A DNA stretch of 64,000 nt from Cheilinus undulatus (Eukaryota > Chordata > Actinopteri > Labriformes > Labridae), in the NCBI RefSeq assembly GCF_018320785.1, contig NC_054869.1, positions 31,784,289 to 31,848,288 on the forward strand, given 5' to 3'. Positions 36,001-46,200 of the stretch are shown in pieces (position 1 is the first letter of the stretch; every line of letters begins with the position of its first letter). The position numbers were made by a program, and so were the translations under genes. The notes under the pieces were generated by a model. That model made no database searches and was not told where the DNA came from. It worked only from the letters and a program-made list of their open reading frames with translations.

Positions 36001-36230
36001 ACAACAACAACAATAAAAATGTGTAGGACCATGAGTGATAAGCACCTTTTTTTTTTAGATTTTTTTGTTTGCACTTTTGGGATTGAACAACCTCTGTAAT
36101 GAAAAAACGAGCTCTAAGATCTGAAAATCTGAAATCAATCCCCTTAACATTGTGAGTGATGCATTTGTGGGTTGTAATCGGGGTGTCCATTCCTTTCCAT
36201 CACATTTACTCTCTCAGTCAGGTAACTGAT
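33031..36230. other. Intergenic between areg and ereg, no gene seen
   Basis: AT-rich DNA with a (GT)n run at 34158-34172 and short poly-A/AAT tracts (34458-34475, 35738-35757). No exon or named repeat was recognised. Confidence 0.35.
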
Positions 36231-36234
36231 GTCT

Positions 36235-36440
36235 ATTGTTTATTTTTACTGTCTTGACCAATTGAGCTCTGACGTCATGATGAGAAGGTGGCTGCAGGTG
36301 TGAGGCCACCTCCTATTTAACATGTCCTGGCCTTTTGAACAAACTGTTTGCCTGATGAAGGTCTAGTACCGAAACGTTGTAAATAAATACATCCTTTTTT
36401 GCAAGTTGGACAGTGTGCGGGTGTTACCTTTGAACACTTT
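36235..36440 (+). mobile_element. Retroelement end with a hammerhead-like motif
   Basis: The block GCCTGATGAAGGTCTAGTAC followed by CGAAACGTTGTAAATAAA and a CTTTTTTGCAAG word is a recurrent fish repeat end. It resembles the CUGAUGA...GAAAC core of hammerhead ribozymes reported in Penelope-like retroelements. In this copy the first stem II pair and stem I look mismatched, so it is probably a fossil. Family assignment is tentative. Confidence 0.45.
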
Positions 36441-37251
36441 TTCTGCGTGACATTTCATAACCCACAATGGCTATGTTTGGCATCACCCACAGGAACTGTT
36501 TTTAGTCTCTAACCACATGAGAGATGCAAGGAAGACAGAGAAATCCTGGGCAACTGGAGACAACTGGTGCTGTATCACTGTGTTGTGGTACTGGCTCGAC
36601 TTGTCTCACTTCTACTGAGTTTTTTATTTTTAAATTTGGGATTGTACCTTGTACTTTATTTGGCATCAAGTGAGCTGAGCTGCAACTAAAATGTGACGTT
36701 AAGACACCGCTGATCATTGAGTGTTCAGAGAGCATCTTCACAAGGTGTGTTACAAGTGCGATGTCCAACGTGGGAATTAAACCCCTTTGTTGTTGCTGTG
36801 TACTGCTGTGAAACTTCCCAAACTATCCTGTACTTTTCAATAGTATTTCTTGTCTTGCTGCTTGCATCCATCTCTTGAACAAAACATTTCTCTTTGCTAT
36901 GAAAATAAGCCACAGACCAAAACCCCTTTGATGTCCTCCATTGCCCAGTTGTGGAGCCGCATTATATGGACTTCATCTACGTTGCAGAGGTCATCAACGT
37001 AAACTGTCATGGGAAATGAAGTACCTGGTACTAAAACAGAGTAGAGTAGAGCAGAGTGGAGTAGAGCTGGTTGCAAATAGGGAAAAGCACTGCTCAGCAG
37101 TCAAAGCTCCTTCTTTTTAAACATTTCACTTAAGCTAAACTTGGACTAAAGGGGGATCTGAGACTTGGTGATGTGAGACAGAAAATCCAGTAAACGGCCA
37201 CTGAGTGTCATGATGAATTTTTCATTACAAAAGGAAAGTCCAGGTTTGCCT
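36441..37251. other. Probable 3' UTR of ereg and flank
   Basis: No coding features. A short GAGTA-rich tract lies at 37033-37072. AATAAA-type signals occur on minus near 36655. Confidence 0.35.
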
Positions 37252-40200
37252 TTACAGAGACTGATGCAGTGGGATCGAGTCACATTGCACTCCCTTGTAG
37301 CTTTGGGGGGGGGTGTGAGAATCTGTTCTTCTTACACCTGTAGGAAAAAAACAGCACATTTTATTTCATTTACAAACACTTTTCAAATAATTCACTCTAT
37401 ATTTACGCTGATTTTAAAATCCTACAAGATGACGTGGTTTGCTTTGACATCACATTCGGGGTCTTTGTTTTGACGTGTCAGCATGAAACAGCTGGAGGAG
37501 CAGACTTTACATCACAAAGGACCTGATTCAAAGGAGAATATACATCTGCAGGTTTTACATGATGACAGGACATATCTGAGTTACCCTTCATGTCTATAAT
37601 CACTTTTATCAGAAGACTTTACCATAAACACTGAGCAAAATACATCAACATTTCCCTTTTTGTTTTTTTTCACTTTCATCTACAATAGATTAATATTAAT
37701 AATTGTTCTCTTATTTGAATTAGAAGCCTTTATTGTCATTGCATATCAGGTACCCAATGAAACTGCAGTGCCCAATAAAACTGCAGCAAGTGTAAATACA
37801 ATATAGTACAGAATTGTTGTCCTCAAGGTGGGTTTGCGTTCAGTCTCTAGCTCCTTCCCTGCATGTCGTTCTCTACTCTATCTCATGGGTTTCCAGCTTT
37901 ATTCTCTATCCTATCTGAATAAAGGTAGGGTTGTTCCGATTCTGATATCAGTATTGGAAATACATCTGCTAAAAATGCAGGTATTGGTATCAGCGAGTTT
38001 ATGCACCAATCTGATACCATTTGGTTTAGCTTTATACTTTGCTTCGTTTAGCCATGCTAAATGTTAGCGCTAGAAACCAGAAATGAATTCTTCTTCCCTG
38101 CCACCGTATGAACGGGCTTCCATTCAGCAAAGAAGAACTAGGGAACAAGGGACCCGCTACAGTAGCAAAGAATGGAGGCTGCGTGACAGTTTTTCTCAGA
38201 ATGTGATCGTTAAAATGCCTTCCAGATCAGCGCTTTCGTACAGAACCCTTAGTGACACATTTTAACAAAAGTTAAATAACTTTTGAACCATAAATAATTG
38301 CCTCTCACTTGTTTTTCCTCTTAAAGCTAGCCGTTGTGCTGTCCCATTGATGCTATTGATGCCTTAGAATCTCTTGTGTCAGCATTTTCAGCGAGCCTGG
38401 AACTCATGTGACTTTAGGGACTTAAATGATTAAACCCACACCAGTAAACCTGATATAAAACGTCTTTTCATCCATTTTAATCAAATTACAATCATTTATT
38501 ACTGCTAGCTCGAATGCTAACTGCCATGTTGTTTCTCTCTGTGAGTGTCTGTCAGCCAATAGCAGGCTGTTCCGTAATCACGTGATGCTGCCCAAAATAG
38601 CAGAAAGGAGAGATTGAGTTCAATGCATTTGATGATTTATACAACTGTTTACATTAAGTACATATCTGTATACAACAATTGTTAACATGCGAGTTGTACA
38701 TTTTATATTGTATTTGGAAAAGTGCACTAAAGTTTGTATTAACATAAAAAGAGAGAGGTAGAGAGAGTCTGTGATGCAGCCCCCTGTATTACTGTTATTT
38801 CAATATTTAGCCGCAAAACTCAATAATCAGTAGGAAAACAACTTTAGGGTCACAGAGACGCTGTACATTTACAATTCTATTTGTTGAGCCATGTTCTGAG
38901 TCAAATATAGGTCTTAAATAATTTGTTAGTCTGCACAGTCTGTCAGAAAGTTCAGACTGGTATCCAATCAGCACTTGGTCAGTTTAGTCATCAAAGGTCT
39001 ATTTTTGTTAGCTTTAGTGTAGTTTTTGTCATGGAAAAAAGGCTGTCAATGAATAGTTGTAGTGGTAGTTTTAGTCGACGAAATTAACAGTGATTGGATG
39101 AACGCTCTGTCTGTCACATCTTCATGGGCCAATCAGAGCAACTAAACAAGTGACATAGCCGCTACCAAGGCGCACCCCTATCGAGGACTAAACTCTATTG
39201 AAAACTGCATAACACAAACCATGGCAATTGTAGACATGTCAGTACATGACTTTTGTGTGTGTGTTTTTTTTTTTTTTTTAAGAAAACAACTCACTGCTGT
39301 TCTTTGTTCTTCTTTTAATGAAGAAATGTTGTCAAGTTCTGATAAAACTTACACTTTAGCAACATCCACACTAATCTCTTCTGCCATAATTACACCGGCT
39401 TCTTGTTGCTGCTTGCTTACGTCACGACCCTGAAGTGCCCGAAAGTACTGCCCCTCATCGCTGATTGGTCCTGTCACTTTCTAACCCGGCCCAAACTGTT
39501 CAGATGGGAGCTTTGCAAATTGATTTGCCAGTGAGAAACACGAAAACAAGCGTATCCATCTGCTTTGCAAGGTTATGGTTCTAGTTGACACAAGATCAAC
39601 TTTGTAACTCCTCTTTTAAGGTAGAAAAGTAACATAATGCTGCTTTAAAAGTTTTTAGTCTGGCAAACTCACAAAGAAAAGGCAAACAAGCAGCAGCACC
39701 TTTTCACATGTGCAAAGCCATCCTAAAAATTTCCTGACATCTGGGTGGGCTTGTCCTGTAATTATCGTCAAAATGTGCTGAGTTTACAGGAAAAAGAGAC
39801 AAATATAAAGCCTCACCATTTGCAGCAGAAGTACAAAGCTCCGGCCAAACCGGTCATCAGCAGAAATACACAAAAAACAGTGAGGATGATCTGCCCTTCT
39901 CCCGTTGGCTGAAACACCAGCTCCATTTTTTCACACCTGTGGCCGTAGAAGCCGACCTCACACCTGCAAGGTAAGAAGACGAGTCATTGGTGAACACACA
40001 ATGATTCACAACAGCAGACACACTCTCTCGGCACACACACAGAGGATCATACCTGCAGTGGTGTTCATTTAAGTCCACCAGCATCATGCACTTGCCATTA
40101 TTCAGACAGTATTCATCAAATGAGCTGTCACAGCTCTGTGCTGACCGCTTCACCACATGAGGGCGCTCTTCTCCCTGACCTGAGACAACAGAGCAGTGAT

Positions 40201-43200
40201 GGAAACTTTTAAACAGGAAATCTGACCCTCACATACAGTACATCTAAATATGAGTACACATTGATCACTATGACATTTATGTACTACTTAAAGTGTGTAC
40301 TGGTCTACCTTTTTTACTGTTAAAAGTTCAATCACAAGTATTTCATGGGTAACAAAATCATAAACACCTTTCACCTGCATCCCTAACTGTAGGTCTTTTA
40401 AAAGACTGTTCTTCTGCAAATATCTCCATCATCAATTTCATCAACTTTCAAGCAAGATGATAAAAAATTGTTGTTACTGTTTAAAAGAACTGGTGCGTTT
40501 GTTTTGTCCCAACATGCTCCAGGATATTGAGTAAGCCATTTTGGTGTTTGGAGATACAGTACTTGTAAAAAGTATTCATCCCTTGGATTTTTTATCCTTT
40601 TATTGATTAAAAAATAAATTAAATTAAATCCATCATTAACAAATTGAAAGAATATAGCTCATGTGTAAATCTGCCTAGATCAGGCCATCTTCACTTATAG
40701 AGTTACCTTGCAAGAAGGAGATTAGTGAGAGGCCACCTACGAGTATTATGAAGGAGTTTCAAGCTTCAGCAGTTGAGATGGGAGAGACTCTGCATACAAC
40801 CAGTGTTGCCTGGGTTCTTTACCAGTCAAAGTTTTATGGTAGGTTGACAAAGAGAATCATCAATCCATCTTTGTTTGTATAGCTCCAGTTCATAACCAAG
40901 GTAATCTCAAGACAGTTACAAAAATTTCAGTGTCCAGATGTGCAAGCCTGATTGAGAATTACAAACTCAGTGCTGTGATTTCAGCCAAAGGTGCATCTAC
41001 TTACTTTTTTTGTCAAAAAGCCCAACTATACTGACCATTATTGATTAATAAAATCAATAAAAGGGCAAAACATCCAAGGGTTGAATACTTTTTGAAGATA
41101 CTGTATTTTGTCTTTCTTGATTGTCTTTCATGCATCTGAGTCTCGTGAAAACAATTTCTAGAGAATATCCAGAGTGAAGGTCATTGATTTGATGATATAC
41201 ATTTCCTAGGGATGGCCTGATGACAAATCTGTCACATTGACACATCCATTAACATTTTCTGACATAACGCAAGAGCTCAAACACTAAGAAGGACAAATGT
41301 TTTACATATCAAGTGTTTACAAAAAGTGATCAATTCTTATATTGATATTATTGATATTGATATTATATTGATATATTTTCCAAATGGTCAAAGGAAAACA
41401 TAAAATGTGACATCAGAATGTGTATTTTAAAGTCCTTAGGTTAATCTACTGTCAACGTTTTGTAGAAAATGATAAACCAAGAGAATTTTTAGAAAAAAAT
41501 GGAACTTTCACTTGGATTCAAAGATAGAATGTTTAAATTGTAGAAAAATGTCATGTTTACTATTACCTGTTGCTTATTTAATTCCTTTAATGAGGCTTCA
41601 GCGAAAGACAGAATTTAACAGATATTTTTCTTATTAAACCAAGGGAATGACTCAGTAACTGCCTCAGAGAATTTTCATACTCTACTGCATGAGAACGAGG
41701 CAATTATTGGTGTTTTACTGCTATGTCATGCATAAATAACTGTGGTATGACATTTCCTCTTTAAAACAGATTAAGTAGATGCATGTTTTGATTGCACAGT
41801 AATGTATACCTTCAAATATTTTCAAAATACAAATATTCTCAATCACAAATTCCTTATTTGTGTTGGAAAGCTGCTCATCACTGTTACAACACTGACCTCA
41901 TCCTAAAGCGTTCTAATACAACAGAATATCTGATGCAAATCTGAAATCAGTTAATCTAATGTAATTCCTACCATGTAGCCAATTAAATATTAATACTTGA
42001 AACTGTATACAGTATATCCTAACATTTGTTTTTCTTAACAAATAAAAGGGCATTTTGCTGTGATTAAGTTGTACCTGCAGATAGAGAGGCACTGTCTTCA
42101 GTTTGCAGTCTGGATGAGACGCTCTTTGTGAAAACATACGGCCACAGCAGCATGACTCCTGATGAACAGAGAAGATTACACATTACTATACAATAAACAG
42201 GATAAAAGAGGGGTGTCCCTCGAACATAGCATCTTGTCTGATGGCAAAAAAAGCACCAAGGAGTCTCCCACATCTTTTGGTTAACTCTAGTCAAGATTTA
42301 ATGTGAGTTTTCTTCAACAGCGGCTTTTGCCAACCTTCCATAAAGCTTTGACTGGTGAAGAGCGAGAGCAACAGTTGTTGTATGCAGTCTCTCCCATCTC
42401 AGCTGCTAAAGCTTGCAACTCCTTCACAGTAGTGAAAGGTCTCATGGTTGCCTCTCTCACTAACCTCCTTCTTGCATGGTCTCAGTTTATGAGAACGGTT
42501 GGCAGATTTATACATGTGCCATATTTTTTCAATTTCTTGTTGATAGATTTAACTGAACTCCAGGGGATGTCCATGTCTGTATCCATCCCCAGACCTTTAC
42601 TTTTTAATGTTTTTTTCTCTGAGTTGCTTGGAGTTTTCTTTTGTCTTCATGGTGTAATGGTAGCCAGGAATACTGATTAACCAATGACTGGACCTTCCAG
42701 ACACAGGTGTCTTTGGACCACGTTTACTTGAGATACAATCACAATCACAATACAATCACAATATATGATCCCCATTTCACTAATAGTGAGACTACTAGTA
42801 CCGACTGACTGGAACTCTGTTGAATTAGGTCAGTCACTTTAAAGGTGGTGAATATTTTTGCAGTCACTTATTTTACCCTACAGATTTTTTTTATTGACGT
42901 TACTTTGTAGAAACCTGTTTTCACTGTGATATTAACGGTTTTTGGTCACTAATATAGAAATTATTTCGGAAAACCTGAAAAATTTGTCGAAGTAAAGTAA
43001 TATCAACATTTGATTTCTGATACAACATGACAATGTTTTCCCAATTTGAACCACCTGACCTGGTAAGCAAACAGAGTTTCATAGGCACAGATTTTAAATA
43101 CATGACAAGCTGATTAATGTGCTTTGTAACATGATATCTCCTCGAGGAGGAATTGTTCTTAGTCCCATGAGATCTGCTGTTGACTGTGCTGGTACAATGT

Positions 43201-46200
43201 TACACAATGGGGCATTTAGGAAAATTTTAAGCAGGGTAATAAAACATTTTGCCAAGAAACATCAAACTTGCAGCCATATTTTCGGTGTTAACTTTGCTGA
43301 ATAGGACATGATGTGATGTGTTGCCCGTCCCTCATGCCTGTACCGGCCTGCACAACTTTATTCTGTGCAGCGTTCGCAGACGCCCACATTCCTGCAGGCA
43401 GGACAGAAAAACACAGGAGCCTGTGTGCATGATGTGTCTGGTTATGGCTGGTTTTAAATCTCACTATCAAACCCTGTCCATCGATTCTCTCTCTGGGTTT
43501 CTCTCTGTTGTTGAGGCTGCACAGACACTCTAGACTGGTTGTTGGGTGTTTCTGACGTGACTGGTTTGTTTAAAGTACAGTTGAAAGTGATGATGATTCA
43601 ACTTACTGTACAGTATTACTAATCAATAAATGTTAGAGTAGATCATTTATGTCATTAGCCTCTGACTCAACCCCAATACCAATCTTCAGTCAGAGTATAA
43701 ATTTGATGGAAATTACCCCTGCAATTTTCTAACCATTTAAAAGTAATAAAAAGATGAAAAGATACACAAAACTCTGCTGGTTGAAACAAAGTCTGGAATA
43801 TAACTGAGACAAAGATTAGTTTAATCAACCCACATTATTAAGAGGTTTTAATAAAAGGAGGCTGGTAATAAGAAGTAAAAATAAACCAACAAAGAGAATA
43901 AAAGCTATGTGGCTTTATTCTAGGAAGTATGTGGATAGCTGTGATTTTCTACTAGTTTACCTTTTTCAGGTGTTATTAATCATTACATGACTTATTAGTT
44001 TTTATAAGGAGTCTTGAATTAAGATGCAAGGGAACTACTCTTCCTCCTGCTCAGCCAGTGGTAGATGACCTTCACTGTCCATTAATGACATGGTATGATA
44101 TTTAAGCAGTGAGGCCTAGGGGTCTTAAAGTATTTACTAGAATGGTGGAAAAAAGCATTAGAGAGAGACGATTATATGTTAAAGTAAAAGAAATAAGCAT
44201 CAATACACAGTAGGGTTGCTCAATTAATGCAAAAATCATAAGATTATGAAACATGAATACTCATTCATTTTACATCTGTGTCTGTGAGTGAATTTCAAAT
44301 GATTTAATAACCATCCTTTTACTTTAAGGGGCCGCCACAACCAGGAGAAAAATTCTTTTAGTTATTAGGCATTGCTCCAGGTCTGACTCCTCTGAAATGG
44401 TTCACTATCACTGAGGTTGTTTTACCTTTTTTATTCACCAGCAGCTGCCATTCTCTCATCTACTGCAGCTTTTCAAATAAACCAGAGTCTGTGCCATGGC
44501 TCCTCTGCTCCTCACTTAAATTAAAGTGAGAGCTGTTTTGGTTGGAGGGGCAGAGCAGGGCATTTGCCGTACATGACAAAATGAGCAGAACATGCCATGT
44601 GGCACAGCAATCGTTTTAATCTCAATTACTGTTTTTGTGGTCGTTTGAAGCCAAATTGTACTGAAACTGAAAGTTAATGAAAGGCGCAGCTGTAGTAGGT
44701 AGCTGAGGTGGACTAAAGGATCTATCTAACAGAAGACATTACCCAGATCTCATTAGGGAGCTCTGGATTTATCTCACCTGGGACACTGAGTCAAAAATTT
44801 GCTGTTACTAAATGTAAGTTATGTATAGGGATGTTTTGAGACCATTTTTTCTTCCCGACACGATTCCGATACTGAGGTGTTGGATATCCGCCAATACTGA
44901 GTACAGTTAGCATTCAAGTTAGCATTTGAGCTAGCGGTAATAAATGATCGGAAGTCAATTAAAATGGATAAAAAGATGTTTGATATCAGGTTTACTGGTG
45001 TGGATTTAATCATTAAAGTCCTCAAAAGTCACATGAGTTCCTGAAAATGCTGCTGCAAGGGATTAAAAGGCACTAATAGCATCAATGCGACAGCACAACG
45101 GCTAGCTTCAAGTGGAAAACACGAAGAGGCGACGATTTATGGTTTAAAAGTTATCTAACTTTAGATAAACTGTGTCACTTCTTGTTCTGTATGACAGCGC
45201 CAATCTGGAAGGCATTTTTAACGATCACTTTCAGAGAAAAACTGTCACGCAGCCTCTGTCTTTGCTACTGCAGCGGGTCCTTTGGTTCTTCTTCGCTGCT
45301 CTAAAAACGGTAGCTTGTGCATGCAGTGCTTTCTAGCAACGAAGAAGAATTGATTTCCAGTTTATAGGGCTAACATTTGGCATGGCTAAACAAACCAAAC
45401 AGTATCAGATCAGTGCATAAACTCGTGTGCTTGCCTATACCAATACCTGCATTTTCAGCAGTGATTCTGATACTGGTATCAGAATCAGAACAACCCCAGT
45501 TATGTAAACATTAATTGTAATTGCTGTCCTTTATAAAAGTTACCTGTAGGTGCAACATTATAATCAAAAGCATAATCTGGCAGGGCAGCTTGATACACCA
45601 AAACAACCAAAAAGCAAGTGTTTCAAACTGTTTCATGTGTTTTTACCATCACAGTCGAGGTGTAAGTGTGCCTACTTTACTCAGTTCAGAGTTCAGATCA
45701 GGTTCCTGATCACCTGTCTTACTGAGGCCCTTCTCCCTCGATTGCTCAGTTTGCCAGGATGACCAGCTCTTGAAAGAGTCCTGGTTGTGCCAAACTTCTT
45801 CGGATTAAAAATAATGATAGAGGCCACTGTGCTCTTAAATCACCTTTTCCTGTAGCCTTACATGGAACTGTGCCTTTAAACAATCCTGTCTCTGAGCTCA
45901 GCAGGCACATCCTTTGACTTCATGGCTTGTTTTTTTTTGCTCTGATATGCTTTATCATCTATGGAGAGGTTGTGCCTTTCCAAATCATATCCAATCAATT
46001 TAATTTACCACAGGTGGACTCCAATCAAGGTGGTCAGATGGTTATTGTGGGTTTACTTTTCAGGTGTCCAGGGGTTCTTTACAGCTGATTTCCTCTAAAC
46101 TCCTCAGAGATTCCTGATATAACTGCTTGGAGAATTTAAATTAAATGTATTTTTAAAGTAAGGATTAGAGAACAATCTAAACCTTGAATACTCATTTATT

